From contig NZ_CP017659.1 of the NCBI RefSeq assembly GCF_015326965.1, positions 5,770,001 to 5,834,000 on the forward strand: a stretch of 64,000 nucleotides of DNA. The letters are read 5' to 3'. Position numbers and translations under genes: made by a program. Position 1 is the stretch's first letter, and every line of letters begins with the position of its first letter. This DNA is from Paenibacillus sp. JZ16. GTDB taxonomy: Bacteria > Bacillota > Bacilli > Paenibacillales > Paenibacillaceae. Positions 1-9,903 of this stretch are shown here, piece by piece. Below the pieces are notes generated by a model. That model worked only from the letters and a program-made list of their open reading frames with translations, was not told where the DNA came from and did not search any database.

Positions 1-636
1 TATGAGCGTGCCTGGTCCCCGTTAACGCCGGGAACGTTCGGGTATGACGCATCGCTTGAGCAGTCGATTAAGCCGGACATCCCAAAGGCTAATCGGCTGC
101 TGGATGAGCTCGGATGGGTGAGGGGCGAAGACGGAATCCGGGTTAAGGACGGCAAGAAACTTACGCTTCGCTATGTGGACGGCACGCCGAACCGGGAGAA
201 GCGCAACGATATTGCGGTGATGATTCAGCAGCAGCTGAAGCAGATCGGCATCGCCGTCGAGGTCGAGATCACAAAGGATATCCGCACGGTGGTGTATACC
301 AACGGCGATTATGATTTGTACGGCAACAGCCAGGTGAACTCGGATCCGAACGCACTCTATTCGTTCTATCACTCCTATGATCCGAAAGGCCAGGCGAGCC
401 TGTCCAGGCTGAACGATCCGGATGTGGATCAATGGCTTGAACAGGGGCGGGTGGAGAAGGACGACGCGAAACGTGCGGAGCTGTACCAGCAGGTCCAGCA
501 ATATATCATCGACCATGCGATCATCCTCCCGATTTATGTGTTTCCATACACGGTGGCAGCATCGAACTCGGTTCAAGGCGTGCTGTTCGATTCGCTGGGC
601 TACCCGTTATTCAATGATGTGTCTCTGCAAAAATAG
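1..636 (+). CDS. ABC transporter substrate-binding protein, nickel/peptide type (5' end outside window)
   Basis: This frame is open from the first base to a stop at 634-636, so about 211 C-terminal residues are visible. The text fits the C-terminal lobe of family 5 (nickel/dipeptide/oligopeptide) extracytoplasmic binding proteins, including a stretch reading YDLYGNSQVNSDPNALYSFY and the typical late segment on restoring residues RAELYQQVQQYI. The signal peptide and lipobox must lie upstream. It is followed after 22 bp by two permeases, a fused ATPase and an MFS exporter in one direction, so it is the receptor of this importer. The operon order suggests a metal-metallophore substrate of Cnt type, but a nickel or peptide substrate cannot be excluded from the sequence seen. 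Confidence 0.85.
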   Translation, partial: YERAWSPLTPGTFGYDASLEQSIKPDIPKANRLLDELGWVRGEDGIRVKDGKKLTLRYVDGTPNREKRNDIAVMIQQQLKQIGIAVEVEITKDIRTVVYTNGDYDLYGNSQVNSDPNALYSFYHSYDPKGQASLSRLNDPDVDQWLEQGRVEKDDAKRAELYQQVQQYIIDHAIILPIYVFPYTVAASNSVQGVLFDSLGYPLFNDVSLQK

Positions 637-658
637 AAGAAAGGGGGCCTGAAGAAGT

Positions 659-1585
659 ATGGCTAGAACGTTGACCTGGCGAGTGTTGACCTCTTTGATT
701 GTCATCGTCGGTTCGCTTGTCCTGGTATTCTCCATTCTATATGTCCTTCCGGGGGACCCGACGGATAACATGGTGGATCCCTCCATGGCAACGCCGGAAG
801 TGATCGCGAATCTGCGGCACGAGCTTGGGGTCGACCAACCCTTTCATATTCAGTTCCTTCGTTATTTCGGCGGCATTCTTCAAGGCGATTTCGGCATGTC
901 GCTGATCAATTCCGATCCGGTGCTGCCGAAGATCGTGGAGAGTTTCCCGGCAACGCTCGCGCTGACGGCGGCAAGCTCGCTGGTCTCGGTCATCGTTGGC
1001 ATTCTGCTTGGGGTATTGTCGGCGATTCACCGGAACAAGGCGATTGACATCATCGCCCGGATCGTCGGTTTATTCGGCATATCGATGCCCACCTTCTGGT
1101 CGGGCATTCTGCTGATCCTGATTTTCTCCATCACGCTGGGCTGGTTCCCGGCCATGGGCTCGGATGGCTGGAAGACGCTGGTGCTGCCGGCACTGGCGCT
1201 GGGAACGGTGGGAGCAGGCTTCATCGTGCGCATGGTCCGTAACAGCATGCTCGATGTGATCAACGAGCAGTTCATCGTGACCTTGCGTTCCAAAGGCCTT
1301 GCGGAGCGGGCGGTGATGTACCGTCATGCACTGCGCAATGCGCTGATTCCAGCCGTGACCATGATCGGGATGCTTGTCGGCGAGATGCTGGCGGGCACGG
1401 TGGTCATCGAGACGGTTTTTTCCCGGCAGGGAATCGGCAGAATTATTGCCGATGCCATCATGGCCAAGGATCTGCCAGTCGTTCAAGGGGTGATTCTTTT
1501 TTCCGCCATCATCTATGTCATCGTGAACCTGATCGTGGATATTTCCTATGCATGGATCGATCCGCGCGTCAGACGTTCGGCTTAA
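659..1585 (+). CDS. ABC transporter permease, NikB/DppB family
   Basis: A 308-residue inner-membrane permease of the peptide/nickel importer class. The N-terminal helix (about residues 9-30) is followed by the periplasmic loop with the family text LPGDPTDNM and about six membrane segments. The EAA loop that docks on the ATPase is visible near residues 207-235 (SKGLAERAVMYRHALRNALI). The length is standard for DppB/NikB proteins. The ATG at 659 sits 22 bp after the binding-protein stop, behind a GGGGCCTGAAG stretch that is a mediocre ribosome site. It should pair with the next gene as the transmembrane heterodimer. Confidence 0.93.
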   Translation: MARTLTWRVLTSLIVIVGSLVLVFSILYVLPGDPTDNMVDPSMATPEVIANLRHELGVDQPFHIQFLRYFGGILQGDFGMSLINSDPVLPKIVESFPATLALTAASSLVSVIVGILLGVLSAIHRNKAIDIIARIVGLFGISMPTFWSGILLILIFSITLGWFPAMGSDGWKTLVLPALALGTVGAGFIVRMVRNSMLDVINEQFIVTLRSKGLAERAVMYRHALRNALIPAVTMIGMLVGEMLAGTVVIETVFSRQGIGRIIADAIMAKDLPVVQGVILFSAIIYVIVNLIVDISYAWIDPRVRRSA

Positions 1586-1604
1586 AGAAGAGGAGGGAGT
1601 TCAT

Positions 1605-2501
1605 ATGAGAGAGGCGGTCTCCGCCAAAACGGTTTGGCGTGAACGAAGGCTGACGTCCCCTTCTACGCGCCGGCTCGGCCGATTCTCGGCGAATGATGGG
1701 TTTTTGTACGCCGCAGGTTTGGTTGTGCTGTTTATCGTGGCATGCGCCATCGTGCCGCAGTGGATCGCGCCTTATGCCCCGACGGATATGCTGACGGACC
1801 GTATTATGCAGGCGCCGAGCGCGGCCCATCTATTTGGTACCGACTATTTTGGCAGGGATATATTCAGCGTGGTCGTTCATGGCAGCCGGGATTCGCTCTT
1901 TATCGGTTTTGCCTCCGTCCTCGTGGGAGGGTTGATTGGCGGCACGATCGGAGCATTGTCCGGGTATGCAGGTGGCTGGGTGGATACCGTTCTGATGCGG
2001 TTGAACGACATTCTGATGACCATTCCGGGCATCCTGCTCGCATTGGCGATTGCCGGGGCTCTCGGACCGAGCCTGTTCAATGTCGTGCTGGCGGTGGCAG
2101 TCTCCGCCATACCGGGTTATGCCCGGGTGATGAGGGCCCAGATTATGAGCATCAAGAACCGGACGTTCGTGAAGGCGGCGGGGTCCATCGGCGCTTCGCC
2201 GCTGCGTATTTTTTGGCACCATGTGCTGCCGAACAGCCTGTCCCCCCTGCTGGTTATGGCAACCATCGGAATCGGAACCTCCATACTGACAGGGTCGGGG
2301 CTGAGCTTTCTCGGTCTTGGCGTGCTCCGGGAAGTGCCGGATTGGGGGACGCTGCTCTCTCAAGGCAGAGGATACCTGACCGTTGCGTGGTGGATGTGCA
2401 CCTTTCCCGGTCTTGCCATTACGGCATTTGTTCTGTCCGTCAATATTATAGGCGACCGGCTGAGAGATCATCTCGATCCAAAAAAAATCACGCAGCGATA
2501 G
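1605..2501 (+). CDS. ABC transporter permease, NikC/DppC family
   Basis: A 298-residue partner permease of the importer. I place the start at the ATG at 1605 because AGGAGGG lies at 1591-1597 just before it; the open frame extends back to 1548 but would overlap the upstream gene. The N-terminal OppC-type cytoplasmic segment precedes the first helix at about residue 30. The short motif [14 protein letters not shown] typical of DppC/OppC proteins is present, as is an EAA loop near residues 185-215. The gap to the upstream stop is 19 bp and to the downstream ATPase 10 bp, so all are cotranslated. Confidence 0.93.
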   Translation: MREAVSAKTVWRERRLTSPSTRRLGRFSANDGFLYAAGLVVLFIVACAIVPQWIAPYAPTDMLTDRIMQAPSAAHLFGTDYFGRDIFSVVVHGSRDSLFIGFASVLVGGLIGGTIGALSGYAGGWVDTVLMRLNDILMTIPGILLALAIAGALGPSLFNVVLAVAVSAIPGYARVMRAQIMSIKNRTFVKAAGSIGASPLRIFWHHVLPNSLSPLLVMATIGIGTSILTGSGLSFLGLGVLREVPDWGTLLSQGRGYLTVAWWMCTFPGLAITAFVLSVNIIGDRLRDHLDPKKITQR

Positions 2502-2511
2502 GAGGACATGG

Positions 2512-4659
2512 ATGATTAATTTACTGGATATTCAACAGCTGTCGGTTGATTTTAGAACCCGGCGGGGGACGATTCATGCGATCCGCGACGTGACGCTTTC
2601 GATAGGGGCAGGGGAGACGGTATGTCTGGTGGGCGAATCCGGGAGTGGCAAGACGGTGACGTCCAAAGCCATCATGCGCCTGATCGATCATGAGCATGGC
2701 CGGATCACGGGCGGTTCCCTGAGGCTTGGCGGGACGGATCTTGCCAGCCTGACGGAGGCCGAGCTGAGGCGTTATCGCGGGAAAAAAATGGCGATGGTTT
2801 TTCAAGAGCCCATGGCTGCCTTTGATCCCGTCTTTACCATTGGGCAGCAGATTGAGGAAACCATTCTGCAGCACGAGCGGGTATCGAAGCGGGAGGCGAG
2901 GGATCGTGCGGCCAGGCTGCTTGGACGGGTAGGCATTCCCGAACCGGAGCTGCGGCTGAAGCAGTATCCGGGGGAACTGTCCGGCGGGATGCTGCAAAGG
3001 GCGATGATCGCCATGTCCTTGTCCTGCGGGCCGGATCTTCTGATCGCGGACGAACCGACAACCGCTCTGGATGTCACGATACAAGCGCAGATTCTGCGCC
3101 TGCTGAAGGATCTGCAGCAGGAATTCGGCATGTCCATCCTGCTGATTACGCATGATCTGGGGATCGCGGCCGATATGGCGGACCGGATCGTGGTGATGTA
3201 TGCGGGGGAGATCGTCGAAGAGGCACCGGCGGCCGAACTGTTTGCCCTTCCCCGCCACCCCTATACTCGGGGGCTGCTTCGCTCCGTAGCCACGCTGGAT
3301 ACGGTTCAGGGATCCAAGCTTCATGCGATTGAAGGGTCCATTCCGAATCTGGCTGCGCTGCCGGATGGCTGCCGCTTTCATCCGCGGTGCCCTTTCGCAA
3401 GTGAGCGCTGCACGCAGGAGACGCCTTCCTTAGCGGGGGATGAGGGCGGGAGAACGGCCTGCTGGCATTCGGAGGAGCTCGTGCTGAGAAAGGACTGGCT
3501 GGAAGAAGCCGCCGAGGCGGTTTCTGGTGCAGCTTCTGGTGCAGTTTCCGAGGCTGCTTTCAAGGCGATTTCCAAAACTGTTCCAGGGGAAGCGTCGCAA
3601 CCACGATGTGCTGATATAAGCTTTGGCATCGATGAGATGACGATTAAGAATAGCTTGGATATTCAGAAGCACAAGCATGATCCGTTCGTAGAATCCCCGG
3701 ACGTGTTGTTTGCCGTCGAGAATCTCCGAAAGTATTATCCCGTGCATGGGGATGGCTTCGGCAGGAAGAAGCTGATCCGGGCCGTGGATGACGTAAGCTT
3801 CACGATTCGCAGGAGGGAAACCTTCGGGCTGGTTGGTGAATCCGGGAGCGGGAAATCCACGCTGGGCCGAGTGCTGCTGCAGCTGGAGCGGGCAACGGAG
3901 GGCAAGGTCCTGTTCGAGGGGGAGGACCTGACGAAGCTGGGAGGCACGGCATTGCGCAGGGCACGGCGCCATATGCAGACGATCTTTCAGGATCCCTACG
4001 GGTCGCTTGATCCTCGCTGGAGGATCGGGGACAGTATTGCCGAACCACTCTTGGTACACCTTCATCTGCCCGCATCGGCCGTGCAGGAGCGTGTCCATGA
4101 GCTGCTTGGTCTGGTCGGGCTTGACCCTTCGTGGGCGGATCGGTATCCCCATGAATTCTCCGGAGGGCAGCGGCAGCGCATTGGCATCGCCAGGGCCATC
4201 GCGCTGAACCCGCGGTTTATACTGGCTGATGAAGCGGTGTCCGCTCTGGACGTGTCGGTTCAGGCGCAGATTATGAATTTGCTGCAGGACTTGCAGCAGA
4301 GGCTAGGGCTGACCTATCTGTTCATCGCCCACGGCCTGCAAGTCGTTCGCCATCTATCCGATAGGATCGGCGTGATGTACCTTGGGAAGCTGGTCGAGAT
4401 TGCCCCGAGCGAATCCCTGTTTCTCAGGCCGGCCCATCCGTATACGCGGGCGCTGATCGATTCGATACCTCAGGGAGCTCCGGGTGGAAGCCAGCCGACA
4501 GGCGGCATAGAGGGTGAGATTCCCTCTCCGGCGAATCCGCCTTCCGGCTGTCGGTTCCATACCCGCTGCCCGCTTGCAACCGCACGCTGCCGCGAAGAAG
4601 AACCGCAATTGCTGGTTCTGGAGAGCGGCCATTATGCAGCCTGTCATCATCCGCTGTGA
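2512..4659 (+). CDS. Fused double ABC ATPase (DppD-DppF / CntD-CntF type)
   Basis: One 715-residue protein carries both ATPase halves that are usually two genes. Half 1 (about residues 3-320) has Walker A GESGSGKT at 41-48, signature LSGGM near 156, and the oligopeptide-type C-terminal Cys motif [14 protein letters not shown]. Half 2 (about 400-715) has Walker A GESGSGKS at 442-449, signature FSGGQ near 550 and its own Cys-rich tail [14 protein letters not shown]. The linker (about 330-395) is Ala/Ser-rich and contains a short duplicated coding stretch ([11 protein letters not shown]). The H-loop of half 2 reads IAHG rather than the common ISHD but keeps the His. RBS AGGAGG precedes 2512. It energises the two upstream permeases. 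Confidence 0.92.
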   Translation: MINLLDIQQLSVDFRTRRGTIHAIRDVTLSIGAGETVCLVGESGSGKTVTSKAIMRLIDHEHGRITGGSLRLGGTDLASLTEAELRRYRGKKMAMVFQEPMAAFDPVFTIGQQIEETILQHERVSKREARDRAARLLGRVGIPEPELRLKQYPGELSGGMLQRAMIAMSLSCGPDLLIADEPTTALDVTIQAQILRLLKDLQQEFGMSILLITHDLGIAADMADRIVVMYAGEIVEEAPAAELFALPRHPYTRGLLRSVATLDTVQGSKLHAIEGSIPNLAALPDGCRFHPRCPFASERCTQETPSLAGDEGGRTACWHSEELVLRKDWLEEAAEAVSGAASGAVSEAAFKAISKTVPGEASQPRCADISFGIDEMTIKNSLDIQKHKHDPFVESPDVLFAVENLRKYYPVHGDGFGRKKLIRAVDDVSFTIRRRETFGLVGESGSGKSTLGRVLLQLERATEGKVLFEGEDLTKLGGTALRRARRHMQTIFQDPYGSLDPRWRIGDSIAEPLLVHLHLPASAVQERVHELLGLVGLDPSWADRYPHEFSGGQRQRIGIARAIALNPRFILADEAVSALDVSVQAQIMNLLQDLQQRLGLTYLFIAHGLQVVRHLSDRIGVMYLGKLVEIAPSESLFLRPAHPYTRALIDSIPQGAPGGSQPTGGIEGEIPSPANPPSGCRFHTRCPLATARCREEEPQLLVLESGHYAACHHPL

Positions 4660-4699
4660 GGATTATGGCGGCAGTCCACCCGTAGGGGGTTAATAAGAT

Positions 4700-6199
4700 A
4701 TGTCCATAAATATGGGCCATTTCCGGGCGAAGACTGGCAGCGGGCAGGCCGAGCTTCCATTCTGGCCGCTTTTGATCACGTTGTTTCTCGGATCGTTTGC
4801 CGGCATGTACCACGTCGTATCACTCAATGTGTCTCTCCCAGGTTTTATCGGCATATTCGATGCCGAGCTGAGCACGGTACAGTGGATGATTACCGGGTTC
4901 TCGCTGGCCTGCGGGATGATAACGCCGGTGAGCGGATACCTCGTGGACCGTTTCGGGGGCAGATCCATGTTCTTGTTGTCCCTTGCGGGAATTACGGCAG
5001 GTTCCATTCTGTGCGCGTTGTCATGGAACATCTATGCGCTCATCGGATTTCGCATGGTTCAAGGCTTGTTCTGCGGGCTGATTCAGCCCATCTCCCTGAC
5101 GATGATTTACCAGACGCTCCCGCGGGAAAGACAACCGCTTGCGGTCAGCGTATGGTCGTTCTCGACGGTGCTCGGCACCGCCATCGGCCCCTCGCTCAGC
5201 GGCTGGTTTCAGCAGCATGATTGGCGTTGGATCTTTCTGGTTACGGTGCCGATTGGAGCGGCTGCATGGATAGCCGGCCTGCTTCTGCTCCCATCCGGGT
5301 TTACCGCTGTTCGGAAAAGGCTGGATGTGGCCGGTCTTGTTCTAGCCACGGTAGGAAGTCTGGTCCTGCTGCTGCTTTTTGGCAATATACATGCATGGGG
5401 GCTGCAATCCCCTCTGTCATGGGGATGCTTGATCATAGGCACTCTATGTGTGATGATGTTTGTCCGGGTTGAGCTGCGAACACGTGAGCCGCTTCTGAAT
5501 CTAAGATTGTTCCGCAATACTGCCTTTGCGATCAGCTTGGCTGTTTCGCTCATATTAACCTTCGCGCTCTATTCCGGTGTTTACTTCATCCCGCTGTTTC
5601 TGGAGGAAATCCAGGGTCTGTCTCCTTTCCAGGTCGGGTTGCTGTTCCTTCCGGCTGCGGCGTGCCTCACCATCGCTACCTTCCTGTCAGGGAGGTGGTA
5701 TGCCTCTTGGGGACCAGCTCTGCTAATTACGCTGGGCAGCCTGATCCTGTTCGTCACGACCTTCCGATTCAGCAGGCTTCATATGGAAACGACGCTGATC
5801 ACCGTCATGATCTGGATGTGTATCCGCAACGTAGGCTCCGGCCTGGCTATTTCCCCGGCAACAAGCGCAGCGATGGCAGCGGTCACGGAGCAGGAATCGG
5901 GCCATGCGTCGGCGCTGCTGAACTGGTTGCGGCAGTTGTTCAGCTCGATTACGCTGGGCATGTTTACGTCACTGTTCTATGCGCGATTGAACGTGCATGA
6001 AGGCAGATTGTCTAACGCTACTTTAGGCGAAACCAAGGAGTGGCTGCATCGGATCATTTACACGAGGAGCATTGATGATGTGTTCCTGGTGGCAAGCGGG
6101 CTGGTTGCACTGGCCATCCCCTTGGCTCTTCTCCTCCGGCGAAGAAAGCAAACCTTGAAGGCTGCCGGCAGCTCAGCTATGCAAGAGCCATCGGCTTAA
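4700..6199 (+). CDS. MFS efflux transporter, DHA2 (EmrB/QacA-like) family
   Basis: A 499-residue membrane protein with about 14 predicted hydrophobic segments, fitting the 14-helix drug:H+ antiporter family. The motif-C-like text SVWSFSTVLGTAIGPSLSGW and the motif-A-like GYLVDRFGGRSMF are visible. It follows the ATPase by 40 bp in the same direction and precedes a terminator at 6535, so it is the last large gene of the importer operon. An exporter in an importer operon is the arrangement of opine-metallophore loci, where it secretes the metallophore (CntE role). This role is inferred from context; by sequence alone it could export a drug or another small molecule. Confidence 0.88.
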   Translation: MSINMGHFRAKTGSGQAELPFWPLLITLFLGSFAGMYHVVSLNVSLPGFIGIFDAELSTVQWMITGFSLACGMITPVSGYLVDRFGGRSMFLLSLAGITAGSILCALSWNIYALIGFRMVQGLFCGLIQPISLTMIYQTLPRERQPLAVSVWSFSTVLGTAIGPSLSGWFQQHDWRWIFLVTVPIGAAAWIAGLLLLPSGFTAVRKRLDVAGLVLATVGSLVLLLLFGNIHAWGLQSPLSWGCLIIGTLCVMMFVRVELRTREPLLNLRLFRNTAFAISLAVSLILTFALYSGVYFIPLFLEEIQGLSPFQVGLLFLPAAACLTIATFLSGRWYASWGPALLITLGSLILFVTTFRFSRLHMETTLITVMIWMCIRNVGSGLAISPATSAAMAAVTEQESGHASALLNWLRQLFSSITLGMFTSLFYARLNVHEGRLSNATLGETKEWLHRIIYTRSIDDVFLVASGLVALAIPLALLLRRRKQTLKAAGSSAMQEPSA

Positions 6200-6281
6200 C
6201 GTGCAACCCAGTCTTGTTTAGAAATTGTATAGTTCGGTCCTATATTCTAGTTCTATAGACTTATACAGCTGGAGTGATAGG

Positions 6282-6464
6282 ATGACAGACGAGTATTTTG
6301 ACGAGATGCGCAAGTTCGGCCACGAGGATGAGATGAGGTACCGGATATTGATGCGAGGGGTAAAGAACCTGCTGGAACAGCGAAAACGTGAAAAGTCCAA
6401 GCTGTTCAAAGTACTCCCGCATCGCCAAAGGAAAAAAGACCTGCGTGTAGGTAAATGGTCATGA
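6282..6464 (+). CDS. Small charged hypothetical protein, 60 aa
   Basis: The ATG at 6282 has GGAG at 6271-6274, giving a normal 7-base spacing, which is why I prefer it over the longer frame starting at 6225. The product is highly charged (many Glu/Asp at the N-terminus, Lys/Arg at the C-terminus) with no membrane segment, and is probably helical. No family is recognised. It lies between the MFS gene and the operon terminator, so it may be cotranscribed. It could be a chance frame; the good ribosome site is the main support. Confidence 0.5.
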   Translation: MTDEYFDEMRKFGHEDEMRYRILMRGVKNLLEQRKREKSKLFKVLPHRQRKKDLRVGKWS

Positions 6465-6534
6465 TGTATCGATAACGGAGCAGTTGTGAGCAATGGCAGA
6501 CAAATCCATGTTTTAGACTTATTCCAAATACAGT

Positions 6535-6570
6535 GACTGCCCTGATGTCTAGGGCGGTCTTTCTTTTTTT
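6535..6570 (+). terminator. Rho-independent terminator after the metallophore-type operon
   Basis: A 9-bp stem (GACTGCCCT / AGGGCGGTC, one G-U pair) with a 7-base loop is followed by TTCTTTTTTT. It ends transcription coming from the importer/MFS operon. The interval 6571-6730 contains no gene I can support. Confidence 0.85.
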
Positions 6571-6732
6571 GGTATGTTCCCAGAAAGCACGTTGTCGGTT
6601 GTTGTTTTCAAAAATGATCGATGAGTTAAAGCCGATACGATTATTCAATCTCTCCGCCGTTCCGGCTGCCCTCATGTCTTGGTTTGCGAAAACCTGTTTT
6701 AGATAATAGCACCATACTGCGAGAATAGCCCA

Positions 6733-6778
6733 AATAAAAAAACGGCTCCTCCCGCTTGAATGCGGAAGGGAGCCGGCT
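6733..6778 (-). terminator. Terminator of the siderophore ATPase operon
   Basis: On the minus strand a stem built from CGGCTCC/GGAGCCG plus inner CCGC/GCGG is followed by a run of T (AAAAAAA at about 6735-6741 on the plus strand). It lies 15 bp past the stop of the minus-strand ATPase gene. Confidence 0.8.
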
Positions 6779-6792
6779 TAATTACATGTATG

Positions 6793-7659
6793 CTACACTG
6801 GTGCCAATTCAGGGGTGGGTGGCGTAGTTGTTTGTTTTGGTTCCGCTGGTTCCTGCTTGACGGCTGAAGGCCTGCGCATGCCTTTTCCGCGCGGGACGCA
6901 CATCGGGGTCCCGTACAACGGGTCCGGAATAATCTCGCACGGCAGTTGGAACACGGTTTGCATCAGCTCGGAATTAATGATTTCTCCCGGTGCGCCCTTG
7001 GCCTTGATGCTTCCGTCGCGAATGGCGACGATATGATCGGCATAGCGGCAGGCCAGATTGATATCATGCAGCACCATGACAATGGTCCGTTGCTCTTGAA
7101 CGTTTAATTCATACAGCAGATCGAGCACTTCGATCTGGTGGGTTAAATCCAGATAGGTGGTCGGTTCATCAAGCAAAATGAGCGGCGTCTCTTGTGCCAG
7201 CGTCATCGCGATCCAAGCCCGCTGGCGTTGGCCGCCGGATAACGAGTCAACCGTACGGTCAGACAGTTCAGTCAAACCTGTGGATGCCAGCGCCGCCGCG
7301 ACGGCTTCCTCATCCTCGCGTGACCATTGACGAAGCCAGCTCTGGTATGGATAGCGTCCTTGCTTTACCAGCTGCATGACTGTCAATCCTTCCGGGGCGG
7401 TAGGTCCCTGAGGCAAAATTGCGAGCTTACGCGCCACGTCCTTCGTGGACAAGCTTGCGATATCGGCTCCATTCAGTACAACCGAGCCACGCTGCGGTTT
7501 CAGCAGCCTGGCCATGGAGCGCAGCAAAGTGGATTTGCCGCAGCCGTTGCTGCCGATAAACACGGTGATTTTACCTATTGGCACGGTTAAATCCAGATTT
7601 TCGAATATAAAGTCTCCCCCATAGGACAGACCCAATCCCTTTGCTTCCAGCGTATTCAT
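6793..7659 (-). CDS. Iron-siderophore ABC transporter ATPase (FecE/FhuC/YusV family)
   Basis: A 288-residue cytoplasmic ATPase of iron(III)-siderophore uptake. Walker A GSNGCGKS is at residues 36-43, the signature LSGGQRQR is mid-protein, and Walker B continues into DEPTTYLD with the D-loop. The switch His is in [10 protein letters not shown]. The last ~30 residues are Pro/Thr-rich and look like an unstructured tail beyond the usual end of the family. It is the third gene of a minus-strand operon behind two FecCD permeases, 20 bp downstream of the nearer one. The substrate is a ferric siderophore by family and by the Fur boxes upstream of the operon; which one cannot be told. Confidence 0.93.
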   Translation of the reverse strand: MNTLEAKGLGLSYGGDFIFENLDLTVPIGKITVFIGSNGCGKSTLLRSMARLLKPQRGSVVLNGADIASLSTKDVARKLAILPQGPTAPEGLTVMQLVKQGRYPYQSWLRQWSREDEEAVAAALASTGLTELSDRTVDSLSGGQRQRAWIAMTLAQETPLILLDEPTTYLDLTHQIEVLDLLYELNVQEQRTIVMVLHDINLACRYADHIVAIRDGSIKAKGAPGEIINSELMQTVFQLPCEIIPDPLYGTPMCVPRGKGMRRPSAVKQEPAEPKQTTTPPTPELAPV

Positions 7660-7679
7660 GACGCCAGCTCCTTTCGGTT

Positions 7680-8726
7680 CTAGAATCGATTGCGGTTACG
7701 ATACAGCAAGTAGAGGAAGAACGGCGCGCCGATCGCAGCGGTGAATACACCTGCCGGCACGTCTCGCGGCAGAAATGCCGTCCGTGCTACCAGGTCGGCG
7801 ACAAGCAGTAGAATCGCACCGATCAGGGCGCTGACCGGCAGTACGCTTCCGAAGTTGGGGCCTACCAGCCTGCGGGCCATATGGGGTGCCATCAGTCCGA
7901 TGAAGGCGATGGCGCCGCCGATCGAGATGGCAGCTCCGGCCAGAGCTACACTGAGTCCGATTAGGATCAGACGCTGCTTCTGAACCTGCGCGCCTGTGCT
8001 GCTGGCAACGTCGTCTCCTAAGGCTTGAATGTTCACATTGCGGGCCTGCAGCCAAGTAAGCGGTAGAAGTACGGCTACCCAAGGCAGCAGGGTCATAACG
8101 TCCTTATCCCAGGACATACCGTAAATGCTGCCTGCCATAAAAGTAAGGGAGCGGTCGGCCAGCTGCAGCGGTCCGGATATGATCAGCATGTAGGAGATCG
8201 ATTTGATGGCAGCCGATACTCCGATACCGATCAAGACAAGCCGCAGCGGCGATACGCCATTTTTCCAGGCTAGCACGTACAATAGACCGGTAATGAAAAA
8301 GGCACCGAGGATGGCGAATAGCGGCATCCAATGGATCGATACGGTGCCCGTAAATATGAAGATGAAGAGAACTGCCCCAAGCGATGCTCCCTCCGTTATG
8401 CCGATGACATCGGGGGAGGCCAGGGGATTGCGGATGACGCCCTGCAGAATAGCCCCCGCCACCGCGAGAGCGGCGCCGATCAGCACGGCGATAATAATTC
8501 GGGGCAGCCTTAGCTGCATGACGATGACCTGCTCCATGGGCGGAGCATCGCCGAACAATGCCTTTATGACATGAAGCGGCGAAACAAACTGGCTTCCCGT
8601 TCCTGTGCTAATAATCATGGCGGCGATGCAAAGCACGAATAGGATCAGGCATACCCATAGTGTTCTTCTCTCCAGCATAAACGATACTTTCGCGTTCCTG
8701 GAGCGGAATATGCGGTGTTTACTCAT
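7680..8726 (-). CDS. Iron-siderophore ABC permease, FecCD family (second subunit)
   Basis: A 348-residue FecCD/BtuC-type permease with about 9-10 hydrophobic segments. Family text includes [20 protein letters not shown] after helix 2, the ATPase-coupling region, and [20 protein letters not shown] near the C-terminus. Its ATG overlaps the stop of the upstream permease by 4 bp (8723-8726), so translation is coupled and the two form the transmembrane dimer. An N-terminal extension of about 17 polar residues precedes the first helix. Confidence 0.93.
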   Translation of the reverse strand: MSKHRIFRSRNAKVSFMLERRTLWVCLILFVLCIAAMIISTGTGSQFVSPLHVIKALFGDAPPMEQVIVMQLRLPRIIIAVLIGAALAVAGAILQGVIRNPLASPDVIGITEGASLGAVLFIFIFTGTVSIHWMPLFAILGAFFITGLLYVLAWKNGVSPLRLVLIGIGVSAAIKSISYMLIISGPLQLADRSLTFMAGSIYGMSWDKDVMTLLPWVAVLLPLTWLQARNVNIQALGDDVASSTGAQVQKQRLILIGLSVALAGAAISIGGAIAFIGLMAPHMARRLVGPNFGSVLPVSALIGAILLLVADLVARTAFLPRDVPAGVFTAAIGAPFFLYLLYRNRNRF

Positions 8727-9706
8727 TGTGCTCGTCTTCCTTTCCTGGCTATATACACGAAGAACGGCACGCCGATGATTGCGGTCATCACGCCAACCGG
8801 GACTTCCTTCGGCATGGCAATATATCGGGAACCGAGATCGGCCGTCACCAGCAAAAGTGCGCCCAGCACCGCGCTGTAAGGCAGAATCCAGCGATAATCA
8901 TTTCCTATTAAATACCGAACGATATGCGGGATGATGATTCCGACGAATGCGATAGGTCCAGCAGCGGCAACGGAACCTCCAGCCAGCAATATAACGGCCG
9001 CTGCCGCTAACAGCTTAATGAGGGCTGTTTTTTGCCCAAGGCTCTGGGCGATGTCGTCACCCATGGAGAGGGCGTTCAGATGACGGCCCAGCAGGAGTGC
9101 AGCCAGCATGCCAACGGTCATGTACGGCCACACGGCTGCGAGTTGGTTCAAATCGCGTCCGGCTACCGAACCGACCAGCCATACCAGCACCTGGTCGAAC
9201 ATTTTGCCATCGGAGAGCATCAATCCCTGCGTCAGGGAATGGAAGAAGGCGGCTATGGAGGCACCCGCGAGGGTGATTTTTACCGGCGTCATGCCGTCCC
9301 TGCCGATGCTGCCCAGGAAAAACACAATACCGCCGCTTACCGCGGCTCCGATCAGCGCGACCCAGGTTAGGGATTGGAGTCCGCTGATGCCCAGCCAACC
9401 CGCCGACATAATAATGAAGAAGGCCGCACCGGAGTTTACGCCCAGCGTGCTGGGCGATGCAATCGGATTGCGCGTGATGACTTGCATGAGCGCACCCGCA
9501 ACAGCGAGGGATGCTCCTACGGCAAGCGCAATGAGCGCCCGGGGCAGTCTTGCTGTGAGAATGATCAGATGCTCGTTGCTCCCGTTGAAGTGAGTGAACG
9601 ATTCCCATACCTGATGAAGAGGTATGTTCGTTACTCCAAATGCGATGCTGCCCATGACGGCAGCAGCCAGCGACAATAGCGATATGAATAGTCCGAATAC
9701 GCGCAT
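8723..9706 (-). CDS. Iron-siderophore ABC permease, FecCD family (first subunit)
   Basis: A 327-residue FecCD permease, first gene of the minus-strand siderophore operon. The text GASLAVAGALMQVITRNPIA and GPIAFVGIIIPHIVRYLIGN mark the family. It is transcribed from a TTGACA/TAAAAT promoter at 9751-9779 and a Fur box lies directly upstream of that promoter. It acts with the second FecCD subunit and the ATPase; the lipoprotein receptor is encoded divergently at 9904. Confidence 0.93.
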   Translation of the reverse strand: MRVFGLFISLLSLAAAVMGSIAFGVTNIPLHQVWESFTHFNGSNEHLIILTARLPRALIALAVGASLAVAGALMQVITRNPIASPSTLGVNSGAAFFIIMSAGWLGISGLQSLTWVALIGAAVSGGIVFFLGSIGRDGMTPVKITLAGASIAAFFHSLTQGLMLSDGKMFDQVLVWLVGSVAGRDLNQLAAVWPYMTVGMLAALLLGRHLNALSMGDDIAQSLGQKTALIKLLAAAAVILLAGGSVAAAGPIAFVGIIIPHIVRYLIGNDYRWILPYSAVLGALLLVTADLGSRYIAMPKEVPVGVMTAIIGVPFFVYIARKGRRAQ

Positions 9707-9750
9707 ATATACTCACTTTCTTAAGTCCATGAATAATTAAGTTCATATGA

Positions 9751-9779
9751 ATTTTAGGTGAAGGGACCCCATCTGTCAA
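9751..9779 (-). promoter_or_regulatory. SigA-type promoter of the siderophore permease operon
   Basis: On the minus strand -35 TTGACA (plus 9774-9779) and -10 TAAAAT (plus 9751-9756) are separated by 17 bp. The Fur box at 9786-9800 lies just upstream of the -35. Confidence 0.75.
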
Positions 9780-9785
9780 TGAGCT

Positions 9786-9800
9786 TGATAATCATTCTCA
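9786..9800. promoter_or_regulatory. Fur box 1, between the divergent siderophore promoters
   Basis: TGATAATCATTCTCA matches the 7-1-7 Firmicute Fur consensus TGATAATNATTATCA at all but one position. It sits between the minus-strand -35 (9774-9779) and the plus-strand -35 (9809-9814), so it could serve both promoters. Confidence 0.85.
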
Positions 9801-9808
9801 TAAATATC

Positions 9809-9837
9809 TTGATATTTTTCATGAAACCCTTTATAGT
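9809..9837 (+). promoter_or_regulatory. SigA-type promoter of the siderophore-binding lipoprotein gene
   Basis: -35 TTGATA (9809-9814) and -10 TATAGT (9832-9837) are separated by 17 bp. The second Fur box follows at 9852-9866, near the expected transcription start. Confidence 0.75.
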
Positions 9838-9851
9838 TTTGAATCAGTGAT

Positions 9852-9866
9852 TGATAATGATTTTCA
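9852..9866. promoter_or_regulatory. Fur box 2, at the start of the binding-protein transcript
   Basis: TGATAATGATTTTCA matches the 7-1-7 Fur consensus at all but one position. Its place just downstream of the -10 fits direct repression by Fe-Fur. Confidence 0.85.
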
Positions 9867-9903
9867 AGTAGAGGGATATGACACAAGGGGGATTTAGATA
9901 GGA

